Notes: generated by a model from the sequence alone, not told the origin. 64,000 nt of DNA from Epiperipatus broadwayi (GCA_028023455.1 JAQFVV010012420.1:4092001-4156000), one strand, 5' to 3'; shown: positions 1 through 12,632, counted from the stretch's first letter. Translations and numbers: made by a program.

Positions 1-429
1 TTAAAGGGGTATGATTTCAGACTATTTGTTTCATAGTTAAGTCAATGCTGGTGGAGGGATATATGGGTGTTTATATTAATGTAATGTGAAGCATGTTTAG
101 CATACAAGGCAAAGCCCAACTGAATGCATGATCCCAATGTGTAGTCATTGTGTTGCAATGGATGCAGACATATTTCCTGCAACATTGCCCCCTTTAGCTC
201 TATGGTTAGGGTCTATAAGTTGGCAAATAGTTCACTTCCCCCCCATATGTAGCATTTCTCCTAAATATTTTATATACATGATTCCTTCACCAGACAGAGC
301 ACATTCCTGTACTGGACGAGGATCATATCATTTAAATAATATCATGCTGCAGATGCACATTCCTGACAGTGTGGTTTTATGTTAGCATCTTCAAATTGCA
401 TTGATTGCATCTATATATCAGGAAGCAAG
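1..429. other. Unassigned sequence at window edge
   Basis: This stretch is less AT-rich than its surroundings, but no protein family, RNA gene or repeat boundary is recognisable. A plus-strand open frame of 85 codons at 128-385 has no family motif. The sequence may be the upstream part of the repeat that ends at 928, although I see no clear match between it and the second copy of that repeat at 24.4-26.7 kb. Confidence 0.4.
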
Positions 430-928
430 TATTGGTTTGGCTACAAACTTTTAGCCTGAGGTTGAATGATTGTTTTTGAAAAGTTTTTAACTGAATAATC
501 TATATAACCTATTTATACTCAACATTATAAAACAAACTTTTATAAACTGTCTATCTGTGCAGACTTAAGTATAAAATAATAATTTAAATTTAAAATCTAA
601 ACAGAATTAACTTATTCCTCAAGTTTAAATTTATATATATGCGACAATAAATGTTTTTGTGTGATATTACTGGTAGTGGCTTATATTTTATTTTAATGTT
701 GAAAATATATTTTAAGAATTTAAATCCTTTTTTTTTATTAAAATGTTTAAGAATTTATTATAAATCTCTGCTCCTCTTTGAGCTAGTGGCATGGGCTAAC
801 AGTTTAATAAAATGGGATCTTTAACTAGAAGTATCTGCCTACATTATAAATTTTCTAGGTTCAAATGGCCTAGTGGTGTCCTGTATGGCAGATATGGTAA
901 GAGTCATCGCTATTCCCTGACTGTTATA
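430..928 (+). repeat. Diverged copy of the LTR-like repeat at 26.16-26.66 kb
   Basis: Several blocks match 26,160-26,662 in the same order. Examples are GAGCTAGTGGCATGGGCTAA at about 780, matched with one change near 26,495, and the block TTTTCTAGGTTCAAATGGCC near 853, followed in both by a GCCTAGTGGTGTCC-like block. Both copies end in GTTA(T/C)A and abut a run of alternating AT. The copy is diverged and contains an AATAAA near 645. I read it as the 3' part of an old LTR or LTR-like element; the upstream boundary is not visible. Confidence 0.6.
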
Positions 929-1131
929 ATATATATAAAATAATTGTTAAGGGAAGCAATGCTACCATTGTTTCCATGGACCACACACCATTAGAATGTA
1001 GCTATTTACACATAAGAAACAAAAATTTGGACAAATAAAAAAAGAGATGAAAAGATTTAGTGATCGATATTTGGAAGAAATAAAAAAGTACATTGGAAAG
1101 ATAATGAATGTGAAAAATATCAGTTATGATG

Positions 1132-3788
1132 TACAGGTAACCTTTCTATAACAGAGTAGATAGGTTCCTAAAGAATGGCATGTTATGTGAAACCATGTTA
1201 TATGAGACCCAGAGCCAGTACAAAAAAGGGGGTTAGGTTCTGAAAACTTATTAAAAACATTATTTTTAAATCCTTACGAACAACATTTTTATTTTAAATG
1301 TTAACATATGTATGTATAACATAAAATGAAAAAAAAAAACTTTAATTACTTTTATTTTTATAACCTTAATTTAATAATTTTATTCTATATCTCACTTAAA
1401 TGTTTTTCACTTGAATGATATATGAATCCTTTTCATCATTTATGTATTCTGACCTCTCTAAAAAGTCTAATTTTGTTTTGTTTTCTGGTCTTTACAAGGT
1501 TGTTGTAGGTTTCCTGGTATGAAGATAGACAATTTTGTAGCTCCTTTTTGAATTTTCAGCTTCTTTCAATAGCTGGTTCTGCATCCAATAAAAGTGATTC
1601 TAGATTTTTAATTGAGCTTAGGCCTTCCCATAATTTTTTAAATATTAATTTATTAACTTCACAATTTTTATCACTGTAATCCTCTTTAGAATCAATTTGA
1701 TTTACAACTTTTGATGCCATTTTCAACAAATCCACTTCACCACATTCTAAATAATATATCAAAACCATCACCTCCTATCAATTTGTCAAGTTCTAATTTG
1801 ATACCAATTTCATTTTATGATAATTCAAGCCAATTTTCTATTTCAGCTGATGATAGCTAAATTTTTTCCCAATATGCATTTAATGTTGATGTTTTTAGTT
1901 TTTTCAACTATAAAGATATGATTTCAATATAGTGCTTAATTGAAAATTGCTTTCATTACATCAATTGATGTTGATTCATTTGTGTCTAAAAATCCACTGT
2001 TATGATCTTTTAATGTAGAAAGTTTTAAAGATATAAATAATATCTTGATCCAATGACTGGAGGAATGAAGTACTGTTTGGTGGTAGAAAAATTACTTGGA
2101 CATTGAGATAACTTCAATCTTGTGGGTGATCTGGAGCATTATCTAATAGTAACAGCAACTTGGAGTCCAAATTCTTCTTTAAATAATTTTCAACCTCTGA
2201 CACAAAATGCTTTAAAAATTATTCTCTAAATAAATCTCCAGTTACTCAAGCTTTTGAATTTGCTTTCCAAGATACTGTCAAGATGTTTTTATTTATGCTT
2301 CTAAGTGCATAGGGATTTGAAGATATATAAATAAGCAATGGTTTTGTCATAAAGTCTCCTAATGCATTACTACACAAAGTAATTCCACAATTTTTAAATA
2401 TCTTAAAACTGGGTGCAGTTTTTTCTTGTTTTGATATAAAGGTTCTATAAGGGATTTTTCTCACTTAAACCCAGTTCCATCAACATTAAGAACTTGATGT
2501 AGTGTGTATTCTTGCTCTTCTATAATTTTTTCTGGGTAAATTCTGACAGCTTCATAATCAACCAATGCCGATTCATCTTGAATTCTTATGCTATGAATTA
2601 CAAAACACTTTTTGAATTTTTCAAACCAAAACTTTACATGCCACAAAATCTAGATTGATAGAAGATTCTCCATTTTCTTTAATGCCTTTGTAAATTTTAA
2701 GACCATTTTGTTTAATGATATTGCCATCCAATGGAACCATTTTTTGGAAGCTATCATCCATCTAAATGTTGAATACCTTTTCCATTTTCTCAATTATTGG
2801 TGCATGGGGATGAGCTGCATATTTTGCAGATATCGAAGATCCTATAGCAACAGCACTTCTAATTTTCTTTTCATTTTTCTTAATGGTTCAGATTGTTGCC
2901 TCATTTAAATATAGAGTTTTTGCAAAGTGTGATGCTTTTCCACCTTTTATAAGATGATCATAAATTTGTATTTTTACATCCAGGAAAAAATTTTTTCTCT
3001 TAGATGTCTTTTTTATTTTTATCAGACATAGTGTGGGACTGAAATTTAATTGTCCGAAAATTAGTCTTAAAAATAAAAAGATACTTTAACACATACTCAA
3101 AAAAGTTTAAAATAAGTTCCTTCCAAAACCACAAACACTAGAATTTTTTAATATTTTCTGTGATTCACGAACTGAATACTTTAAACATAAAATAATTTAT
3201 TTAAAATAGATAGTAATACAAATATTGATTACTATATATAAAATAGATGAATAAAGAGTGTCAACTTTATTTAAAAATAATATGAGTATAATTTGTATTC
3301 TAATTTGAAGATTTATGTTTTATTATTTTAAAATATATTGTACAAAAAATATATTTTATAAAGTCTTATAAAAAGCATTTTAACAGCATGGAACACTAGT
3401 TAGCGGAAAAGAACTTTAATAAACTGAATAAATGAATAGATTTGACTGTGAATAAGTAATTGCTATAGAAATGGATGCAATGAAAGATTATGGAATAAAA
3501 TTCCATAGAAACATTATCCAGAAGAAGATGTACAGTAATCTTAAAGACATAGATTTATTTGCATGCTCTTCTTACAGATATATAAGGTTAACTAGTACAA
3601 TACATACATTAAATAGTAGAATTACAATACAATATGAGGGTTTCTGCAAATTTCTGATTATGTTAACTTCTGGTTATGTTAGAATGAAACCGTGTTTAAA
3701 GTGTTGTGATATATAAGGGTTTCTGCAATTTATCATATTAGAATGAAACCATGTTGCAGGATACCATACCATACGAGGATTACCTGTA
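1132..3788 (-). mobile_element. Tigger/pogo-type DNA transposon, complete ends, dead
   Basis: The element spans 1,134-3,786 and is flanked on both sides by TA (1,132-1,133 and 3,787-3,788), the target duplication expected of the Tc1/mariner-pogo superfamily. Both ends begin CAGGTAA when read inward. Subterminal blocks also correspond, for example GAAACCATG near both ends. At the right end a module of roughly 50 bp (GGGTTTCTGCAA...GAATGAAACC) occurs twice, at about 3,638-3,690 and 3,717-3,752. Inside is a minus-strand Tigger-like transposase relic (separate entry). It lies downstream of the last visible RSPH14 exon, probably in that gene's next intron or its 3' flank. Confidence 0.85.
1556..3029 (-). 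pseudogene. Tigger-like (CENP-B HTH + DDE) transposase relic
   Basis: Reading on the minus strand from the ATG at 3,029, blocks follow the order of the TIGD1/jerky family. First is an N-terminal helix-turn-helix region, then a CENP-B-type domain containing WFEKFKKCF (about 2,620). The DDE domain follows with VDGTGFK (2,465-2,490; the usual E is G), RTFISKQEKTAP (about 2,420), KPLLIY (about 2,325), LLLLLDNAPDHP (about 2,140) and FLPPNSTSFLQSLDQ (about 2,070). All three catalytic aspartate positions are therefore still visible. Several in-frame stops (for example inside the HTH region and after DNAPDHPQ) and frame changes break it, so no functional transposase is encoded. Confidence 0.88.
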
Positions 3789-4047
3789 TATGTATTAAGA
3801 AAATTGCAAAGTGAAAAAGAAATTAATATTGGATTGAATATGTGCTTAGTGATTAAAGGAATTAGAGAAAAGAAGACTATGAATACAAAAGAAATAAATT
3901 GGTAGTTGGATTTAAGAAAAGAAATAGCATATTTAAAGGTGATTTGCCTTTGTGATACATGTTTTTGCATATAAGCAATGATGATATTAAAAAACCCTAC
4001 TAAGAATATTATTAAAGAAATAAAATATAGTTTACACAATTATTTAC

Positions 4048-4159
4048 CTTTAAAACATTTAAACGAACTTCTTCTTTTTCATCATCCATAATTCTGAGTA
4101 AATTCGGCAAAGCGTTTGCTTCAATGGCATCATATTTTCCTTGAGTTATAATTGAAATC
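4048..4159 (-). CDS. RSPH14: RSPH14 internal exon (third visible)
   Basis: Partial coding exon of radial spoke head 14, an armadillo/HEAT-repeat protein of the ciliary axoneme. The minus strand reads a polypyrimidine-poor CTGCAG acceptor, 112 nt of coding sequence, then an AAG|GTAAATA donor. The first base completes the ATG codon left by the previous exon, and the exon ends in phase 0. The protein reads ISIITQGKYDAIEANALP, then a short arm helix rich in D/E and K. Vertebrate RSPH14 has TTEGKYAALDAEAIDPLL at the same point. ISIITQGKYDAIEANAL thus supplies the loop and first helix of an armadillo repeat near the C-terminus. The final exon was not found in 1-4,047 and probably lies outside the window. 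Confidence 0.85.
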
Positions 4160-6963
4160 CTGCAGAAAACAAAAGCAAAAAAATAAACAATTTTTAAATT
4201 CTCAAATTGACCGTCTTTATAAAAAAAAAAGATTTATAAATAAAGGTTGCATTATCCATAATCAAAATGTCATAATCAAGACAATGTTTAGCTGAAAAAA
4301 ACACCATGTAGGCAGTGAGCATAATTAAAATAAAACTTTTTTTTTTTTTGCACTTAACTTGAATTAGATAAGAACAATTCCTTTCCATTAACTGTATAAC
4401 CAATTCAAAAATGTATATTAAGTACCTACGGATTCTTTTTTACTTAGTAATTACCAGAAATATGTATATATATTTTTAAAAGGTATGTTAAAACTATCTT
4501 TTACAATAGTAACATATTACTATGACAATATTTACTTTCTGACAGCAATTTATAAAACTGTTGCTCAAAAATCAAATCATTTCTTTAGCTTTTCAACAAT
4601 TAACCATTTAAATTCTCAGTTATATCACATATTCTAATTTCGTTCTGTAACTCAAAAACATATATTGAAAGTTGACAATTTCATTTTTTTAAAAATCGAA
4701 GTCAATTTAAGAAATTACAAGGCCCTTTTTTTTAATACAATGGTATAAAAATTACAATTTTCATTTAAAGTGTAACATTTGCTGCTTCTGAAGGTTTAAT
4801 AATAACCAATCAGACTGCGAATATAATTGACACAAATACAACTATCTTAGTTAAAAGTTATTTATTTATTTATTAACAAGGTAATAAAAACAACAAAGGA
4901 AGTGTATTAAAATATTAATTAGTTCTTAGTCTAAACAACAATAACATGACAAATCATTCATTGAATACAATCACTACTTGACAGTGTGTATTAGTCTTTC
5001 TCAAAAAATAAAGTGATAATAACTCATTTTGCTTTACTGCTGACAGCACAGTTTAGCAACTAATTGTCTCCTTTCCCATTATTCCTTGACTGCTATGACT
5101 ACAGCTGCATTATCTGAGACTTCTAATTCTTCTCTACTTTTTTTCACTGAATTTTTCTTATTTACATCTATGCAGATGAGAGTCTATATGCAGGAAATTC
5201 TTTCATTCTAACTTTAGAGTGCTTCAGCACATATTAGAAAAGGCCCTTCACTAATAAACATACAAATGTGCTAGATATCTAATCAAACATTCCAACATTA
5301 TTATTATTAGTCAGATTGTTCAAATTGCCTCTAGAATTACCATGTTAAACTGCCATGTTATTGTTTAATTAAATTCCTCTGCTGATGTAATTTTTTTAAA
5401 GCTAATCTAAACATAGTAAAAACATAGTTGATTTTTTCATCAAAACCTCAATTTTAGCATATGTAAAAAAACAAATACATTTTCACAAAATAACAGAGAG
5501 GGAAAAAAGCAAATACTGAAACTACAAAAGATAAAAATATTAATCTGGTATTAATATTTATTATGAATATAATTGGTTAAACTAGTTTATAAATATACAC
5601 CCAAGATCTCTCAAGTCATCTCAGGCTAAATACATTCTTTTAAAACAAGAATGTGTTGATTTTACCAGTAGTAGTATTTTGTTTAGAATTATTTTTCTAG
5701 TTAAAAATTTCCAACAACCAAAACAAAGAGCCACATGAATCTTTCAACTTCATTTAAAATTGCAGTATGAAACCCTTTTATACCACTGTATTCTAACCAT
5801 CTTTGTAAGCATGCGTTATAACTTAGGCTGGGAATCTGGTTTGCCATTGCTGCCATAGAAGATTATTCAATGATCTCAATTAAAATTTATAATAATATTA
5901 TAATTTTGCTATAGCTAGCATTCTGTCATTCATATAGTTTGTCAAAGATTAAAGTCATAAAATTTTTATAACTTGTGTAAGTTAATCTAAGTTGAAACAA
6001 ATAAAAAGTTGGATATTGTAAATTTTATCAATTATTTCTTTATTTAAATGTAATTAAGTAAATGTATTTGTGTGAAATTATACAGCATAGTAATTTCTTA
6101 TTGCTTGATATCAGAGCCTATTATCATGCTTTCCAGTGAAGCACATAACATATAGTAAAGTCATGTGATTACACACATACACACACACATATATATATAT
6201 ATAGTGTACAGATATTGAGTACAATAATAATGTATCTGCCAGCCATATCTACAACCTGAGTTTGATCATAGGCTGAGTAAATATAGAAAACTTTTTCAAC
6301 TGATTCAGGATTATTTTAAGTAGCTATCTCCTAGTCAATTACAATATGTCCAATCTTAGTTAATAAATTGATATGTAATTTTTCTTAGTTATAATGTTAA
6401 ACAAAGTCAAAAGACTGCTCAAGCTTTTACTACCTATTCATGAAGAGCCTGGAAAATCAGTCATCTCCTTTACTATTTTTCTTTGCTTTGCAATGAGTTA
6501 TTTAAAAAAGCCTGTTTTAGCTTATTATTTTCAACTATATATATATGGTGAAAAGGTAAAAGTATTAAATAGCTCATTTCAGGGAGTAAATTTCCCCTTT
6601 CTACAAACAAGAATAGTGAAGGAAAAAACCTTTACAACCTAATTGACTGCTGATTTTTAATATTCTTTATAGATTTTTTTTGTTTAACCTCTAGCTAAGA
6701 ATAGCTACCAATAAGTGGATGGTTATTGGGTTAAATATGGGTTCACTATTGGAAAAAAAAAATCCAAAAACTTTCAAAATTTTAATCTCCTTAGAAAAAA
6801 AAAACCCAATGTATACCTTAAACATGGTAGACAAATGCACAAACTACTAAATCATGTGAATCTTCCACATTACAATAAATGATTTAATGGAAAGCATATT
6901 TATGAAAAAGAGTATTATCATCAATATCATAATGTATAAAAAGAAAAAAAATATTATACATAC
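4160..6963 (-). other. RSPH14 intron of 2.8 kb
   Basis: Intron between the two downstream RSPH14 exons, bounded by GTATGT at the 5' splice site (6,963) and CTGCAG at the 3' splice site (4,160). The sequence is AT-rich and mostly unrecognised. A compound CA/TA microsatellite lies at about 6,170-6,203. I see no protein relic; the plus-strand 82-codon frame at 6,394 has no family motif. Confidence 0.75.
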
Positions 6964-7080
6964 ATTGCTATTGCAAGAGCTGAGAATGCTCTACAGTCTT
7001 CATCATCATCACTTAGTAGATTAACTAATGCTTTTAAACATTTTACTTCACATGCTCTAACTTTTCCAGCCAAGGGAACA
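6964..7080 (-). CDS. RSPH14: RSPH14 internal exon (second visible)
   Basis: 117-nt exon on the minus strand with a strong TTTTTTTTCAG acceptor and a GCAAT|GTATGT donor. It begins with the single T that completes an AGT serine codon from the upstream exon and ends with AT, completed to ATG by the next exon. The translation VPLAGKVRACEVKCLKALVN, then LLSDDDEDCRAFSALAIA, aligns with the vertebrate RSPH14 stretch SIPLDGK...VIPTLVHLLSDTDEEVKANAAGAL. The motif LLSDDDED followed by a helix of small residues is a typical armadillo repeat turn. The exon therefore encodes roughly one armadillo repeat in the second half of the protein. It sits 54.6 kb downstream of its neighbour, but the junction SVPLAGK is in phase and in register with the family. 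Confidence 0.88.
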
Positions 7081-10000
7081 CTGAAAAAAAAACATAATAA
7101 TACAACACTGATAGTATTTAATATATGTATGCTTGTATATATTGTAACAATAAATAAAATCATTAAGCATCTAAATGCTATTTTGTAATGTTGAATCAGG
7201 GCTAAATCAAAGAATCTAAGCCAATAATCGGTCATTTATCAATAGATGCCACAAATCTTAGCTTAATCTTTCAAAACACTGAATAAAATATATTGTATGT
7301 GAACATTAATATTTCTAATATATCTCAGGGTTTTATAACATTTTGTATAATCTATATGTTAATAAGTATATATCTATTTATTAAAGCTTTATATGTGTGG
7401 CTAGCATAATATCACAACGAACAAACAATATCTTGATTTTTATTACTTCTTATGAATTTAACATCAAGACTCATACATATTTTGTATAAACAAAATTTCT
7501 TAGGGTATGGCTGAACACAAAAGGGTATTTTGTGATTATATCCAGTTCAAATCTTATAGCATATGAATATAGCTGTGAAAGAAGTATAAAACATCAATCA
7601 TTATTTAAAACAATAATTAAATAATTATTTTTAACAAAATATTAATGCATAAATATTAAAATAAAATAAGCATACGGTAAATAAATTATATTTTTAATCA
7701 CATTGTCTAAAATAAATAGGTTTATTTATAAGTGCTGTTATGAATGGGCAGCAGATAAATGAAATGACGTCAAACTCTATGTGTTGCTAAAGCATATACA
7801 AATATATAAAAGAAGGTTACTAATATATAGGATATAAATAAGTCCTTACTACTGTAAATTAAAATAGAATAAAGAGATTCATCTACATTTTAGAAATCCT
7901 AAATATATCTATCGAAACACTATCTATATTGTATCTACTTAATTTTATCCCTCTTATTTAAGAATAACATTTAATTCTCTCTGAACTATAATGACAACAT
8001 GGCCCAACATTTCTTATAACATTAAGGTCCTAAACAATAAATTCTATATTTGCCCTTTACTCTATATTCAACCTTTACTCTTTATTTATTATCTTCTAAC
8101 TTTATTATTACAGGTACATTTTAAGCATCATTTATTTGAATAAATACAGTTATAATAAGATACCATTACTATCATATGAATATATATGGAAAATAAAATA
8201 AAAGACCTATAAGATAAGAGCATCTAATCATCAATAAGACAATTTACTAATATTATTCTAATAATTATAATAATACTAATAACAACCTATCTCTAATACC
8301 TATAACACAGGCAAACAACTTATATCAATTAAATATTTAAACCATACTATCTAGTCTTCGTACTAGAACGCTGAGAAATATTAACCCATGCAATGAAATT
8401 AAAATATTTCACAAAATAGTAAAGAAAATAAATTATTAAATAATTATTATTCATTAGAGTTTATGAACAATATAAATCCAATTTATATATATGCACATTT
8501 ACTTTAGATTCCATTAATACAATTCATTTTATAAATACACTCATTATTTCTATTTCAAAATTTCACTATACAATATACGATTGTTTTCATCATAGTTATT
8601 TTTCCAAAATTATTTGACAGATAAATAATATCCTTTTCAATGACAATGATCCACTTATGGTACAATGTTTCATTTTAATTAAAAGAGCAATAACAAGATT
8701 GTTTATCACAATTTAAAATCAATTCTGAGAGCAATTATACCACAGGTTCCCAAGGCAATTAGATTTCTGGTTGTTTATCCTTTTAAGAAGTGAGGGATGT
8801 TATTTCATTTCGATCTCAAAAGATTATTTTTGTAAAAATAACAAAAACATAATTATTAAATTAAGTCCAAAATACACAGGTGTGAATAAATAAATATTCA
8901 AGTAAGCTATAGACAAAATCCCATCTATTTAGTGTAGCAATTTTAATAATTCAAACTATTTTGAAAGCTCAAACATCTTTGGCTGTATTTTAATAATTTC
9001 CAGATTAAAATGAAATTTTGTCCAATTTAAAAATCTTATCAGCATTATAAGGTAGGCAAATAACCATTATGCTATTATTAAAACATATTTGGTGATGATC
9101 ACAAAGGCTTGTCTCCACCTTCAAGGTGAATGCTTAAGGGTTCCTCTAGATGGACATGGTAAGCATCAAGTAGCTACAGTGGTTAATTTGAATATTTATA
9201 GCTTACAATATTTACAAGGTAAAGCCCCCAAAAATAGAATCTTGAATTTCTTTGAGTACTACTCAATTCCAGTTTGTATGCAAAATCTGGAAGCAGTTGC
9301 TTAGTGATCAATTTTTCCCAAACAATAGAAATCTTCCTTATTGCTTTCTACATGGCAAAATGAGCCACTTTATTTTCTATTTTCAATAACACTATTTTAA
9401 TGCTTACATTACCATTATTTACCTTTATTTTGATATTAAATAATATACTTACCCTTTACATATAACAATAAATAAAATTCAATCTTTAAATTTACCATTC
9501 ACATAATGTTATAGGATTTCTTATTATTCTTATGGTTTTATGTATTTTTTTTCAACCTATAAACATTACTTTATTCTAACTATTCATGTACATTTAATTA
9601 TTATATGTAGGTTATGTTTGTTTATAAATGAATTTAAAACAGATATAAATCACTAAAATTATAACTATGTTACAATCAATTTCTTCACCCTAATAATGGA
9701 TATTTAGTAATAAAATGTTCTTCAGCGTAATTTAGGATTATTAATTTAACTTTGTTAATGAATGTTATTTGTAAATTTTGAATTTAACCATGATTTTAAA
9801 AATTTGATACACATTTGTAACTTATACAAGCTTAAGAGAATGAGGTCATGTGATCTATGACTATTTTTTTTATTTGACTATTTACATTTGTAACTCGTTT
9901 TAAAATATGTTTGCCATCTTGGATCTCCCTAGAAACGCTATACGTATACTGTATATATAACATGACTTGAAAATTATAATTATTACTAAAAAAAAATTTT

Positions 10001-11030
10001 TAAGTTGAATACTTTTGATATTGAGCCTATAGGGTTACTATTACAATATATATATATTCTATATTATATTATGACATATATTTATGGACAAACTTTAAAT
10101 ACTGTCATATTGCTCTATGTGGTTTGCAGAGTAACAAAGAGATGGTCACAGAACTAAATACAGTATTTCAGAATCACTTCTCAGCTGAATAATATTGAGA
10201 ACAAAAAAAAAAACTTTTATTATGATTAACTAAATGAAACATTTAAATACTTAATGTTCCACTAGAATGCTTTAATATCACATGATCTTGGAGAAGTTAC
10301 TCACGTTATTATATTTATATAAATAATTATTATTCACACATTATTATCTTAGAAATTATTTCATTTTATTTAACCTTGGGTATAGATCCAAATTTCATAA
10401 ATTTTGTATTTATACTTTTTATATAGGTAAATAATAATCTCCATTTTAAACCTTTCATCTCTTTTTCCCATCTACTTCTTATTTATAATTAATGCTTTAT
10501 TCTTATATTTCAAACATACTGCTGCAGCCAATTAAATAATGAAGATCAACAAGTCCATTCATAAAAAAATAAGCTACATTTGAACTTTATTAAATTAGAA
10601 CTCTATATAATAATTTCTTATAACAAAACTGATTATTAATCCTTTATGCTTACTTAAAAATTGATTTTTGTATATATCAGATAAATGCAAACCAATGTTG
10701 TGTGTTTTTTTTGAAGAGTCATTGGAGGAGAGGGAGGTGGTTCAGCTAAATGGAAAAAACTGAATAGTCAAAATTTATCTTAGGAGCCATTAGTATGTCT
10801 GTTCTCTCAATGTATATAAGTTATATTTGAAAAATAAAAGTGATTGCTAATTATAAATAAATATAAGTATTGCATGTAACGCACAAAAAGTCAAATCGTT
10901 TAAAAAATGGAAATTATCTATCTATATAAAAAATATAGATATATTTGATCTTTGTTGAATTTAAAGTCTATATCTATGGATAAATAAAATATAATAGTTT
11001 TTATTGAAAAATAATTAATTGTTTTTATTA
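7081..11030. other. Unassigned AT-rich intronic sequence
   Basis: About 4 kb with no recognisable coding relic, RNA gene or clear repeat boundary. It is very AT-rich with many short A and T runs. The plus-strand frame of 71 codons at 9,089-9,304 lies in a slightly more GC-rich patch (9,095-9,310) but shows no family motif. Confidence 0.5.
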
Positions 11031-11043
11031 TAAACATGTAGTT

Positions 11044-11155
11044 TTTTTTTTTCATATGTTATAGCATCGGCCGGGACGTGAACCCACAACTGTTTGCAAC
11101 CAACTACTTGCTTGCAAGGAGGCTGCGATGACCTCTTGGCTAACATCGCTTGACA
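11044..11155 (-). mobile_element. tRNA-Gly-like SINE, copy 1
   Basis: On the minus strand the copy begins with CAAGCGATGTTAGCC and runs through a degenerate tRNA-like body with an enlarged anticodon region. It then has the B-box-like GGGTTCACGTCCCGGCC, the short tail GATGCTATAACATATG and an A-run. It is flanked by a near-perfect duplication, TAAACATGTAGTT (11,031-11,043) and TAAACATATGTAGTT (11,156-11,170). The tRNA core follows the tRNA-Gly (UCC) pattern GCGTTGGTGGT...CCCGGCC seen more clearly in the other copies. The target duplication and A-tail show that it was retroposed and is not a tRNA gene. Confidence 0.8.
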
Positions 11156-11731
11156 TAAACATATGTAGTTGTAAAGTAAATTTGTGTAATAAACATTAAT
11201 TAATATTAAATGAGATCTGGCTTTAATGACTTATATGGGACTTGGCTTAAATGAAAAAACTTCATTGACTGAAATATATCTTACTACTATAATTTTTGTT
11301 TGAACAATGTTAGACCTACATCATGTTGTCTAAAGTAGAAATATTTGCGTGGATCTTATTAATATATAGTAAAACTCTAGTATCCATTATTTAAAAACTG
11401 ACCATTTTAACAATCTATGATGTGGGGGAGGGGGGACGTTAAATAAAAACTAAACATTCCAAATATTTACTTATATAGTGCATCACCAGCCATTTTCTTA
11501 TTTTACACATTTAATAATGCCATTATAATGTCAGGGCATTCATTTACAATTATGAAATAGTCGGTGTAAATTGAGAAAAATACATTAGTAAAAAAATCAA
11601 ATTTTAATTTTCAAATTCACAGAACAACTACTGCTATCATAACATCACATACATAACTAAAAATTAATCACTACATACAAATCTAGACAATGTATCTCGT
11701 CAATTTTGTCACCATTACTATCAATTTTCAT

Positions 11732-11846
11732 TAAACAATTCAAAACAAAGCAAAACTCTCCATATAGTAGTGCCATCTTGTGCTAACAAAAGCAATGAAT
11801 TATGTGCTAGTATGAAATAGTGATCATGTGATGTTTAGTGGTTTAA
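11732..11846 (+). mobile_element. 115-bp retroposon with 13-bp target duplication (long form)
   Basis: A 115-bp sequence starting TAAACAATTCAAAACAAAGC and ending ...GTGATGTTTAGTGGTTTAA. It is bounded by a perfect 13-bp direct repeat TATCAATTTTCAT (11,719-11,731 and 11,847-11,859). The first 50 bases or so recur almost unchanged at 41,508-41,576 with a different target duplication, and the end recurs at about 60,213-60,252. There is no A-tail, no tRNA-like box pair and no terminal inverted repeat. The direct repeats of variable sequence are typical of LINE-driven insertion. Family unknown to me. Confidence 0.65.
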
Positions 11847-11934
11847 TATCAATTTTCATCACAAACAGAAAATAGTAGAGAAAAAAACAAAGTAACTCCT
11901 ACAAACAATATGTTTTAAAATTCCAAGTATTTTA

Positions 11935-12420
11935 AATGAAGAGGTGAGACATGCAATTAAATTTATGAAGAAAATAAAAGCTCTGTGAAATCATTAGATG
12001 TTTTAAAAGAAATAGATGAAGAAATAAAAAAAGTTATTGTAAAATGTTTAAATGATAAATATATATCAAATAATTGGGAAAAGGCATTAGTGATATTAAC
12101 ATTTTTTAAAAAACTTGAAAAATAAAGCTTTAAAAATTAAGATCTATCAGAATTCTGGTAGTTGTAAGATTATTACAATTCATCTATAGAAAATTTTGAA
12201 GGCACATAAATAAATAAAATCTGAATTTAAAAGTGGTAAATAGCATATATGAGTACAAAAAGAAGCTATACAGGAAACCAGAACAATAATTGTAACACAT
12301 ATTCATGGGTTACCATTATGCTTTGAATTTGTAGATAATAAAAAATTCGCAAACAGACACAGAATGTTATCTAATTTGGGGGAAAAAAGAAAATGCAAAA
12401 CAAAAAGTTAGATTACACGG
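11935..12420 (+). pseudogene. RTE-type LINE reverse transcriptase fragment
   Basis: Plus-strand relic in changing frames. EEVRHAIKFMKK (11,940) corresponds to the RTE block that precedes the reverse transcriptase fingers, and KEIDEEIKKVIVKCLNDKY then NNWEKALVIL (12,005-12,100) follows the same family order. A block resembling the YRPIS region appears near 12,140. FEFVDNKKFANRHRMLSNLG (12,326-12,385) matches motif A (FVDYEKAFD...) with its catalytic Asp preserved but the second Asp lost. Stops and frameshifts are frequent. The matching region of the better copy is at about 54,500-55,100 on the other strand. No ends or target duplication were found. Confidence 0.65.
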
Positions 12421-12577
12421 TTATACTAGAATATAAATAAGGCTTTATAGCAGGTTAACTTAACTATTCAAAACTATCCAATAATTTTTATAGTCATTTT
12501 TTTAAAAAATATTTTATGAATTAAAATGGAAGCAGGATTAAATAAGCAGTAGTTATAAAAAAAGATTAAACTAATAA

Positions 12578-12632
12578 TTAATAGTTTTTCTTCTAATTCA
12601 TTAGTATTAATGAATTAGAAATTAAAAACTAT
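12578..12632. repeat. Short perfect-looking hairpin
   Basis: AATAGTTTTTCTTCTAATTC is followed after a short loop by its near-complement ending in TTAAAAACTAT. The arms are about 25 bp. It may be a fragment of a palindromic element or a chance AT-rich hairpin; no flanking duplication is obvious. Confidence 0.5.

Noticed and set aside
128-385. 85-codon plus-strand frame with several Cys and Pro
   Set aside because: No family motif, no splice or promoter context, and it lies beside a repeat; best taken as chance.
3674-4039. 121-codon minus-strand frame directly downstream of an RSPH14 exon
   Set aside because: It covers the Tigger terminal repeat and intronic sequence past the GTAAATA donor. 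It is hydrophobic because of AT-rich codons and has no similarity to the RSPH14 C-terminus.
9089-9304. 71-codon plus-strand frame in a slightly GC-richer patch
   Set aside because: No recognisable domain, splice site or repeat relation; left as unassigned.
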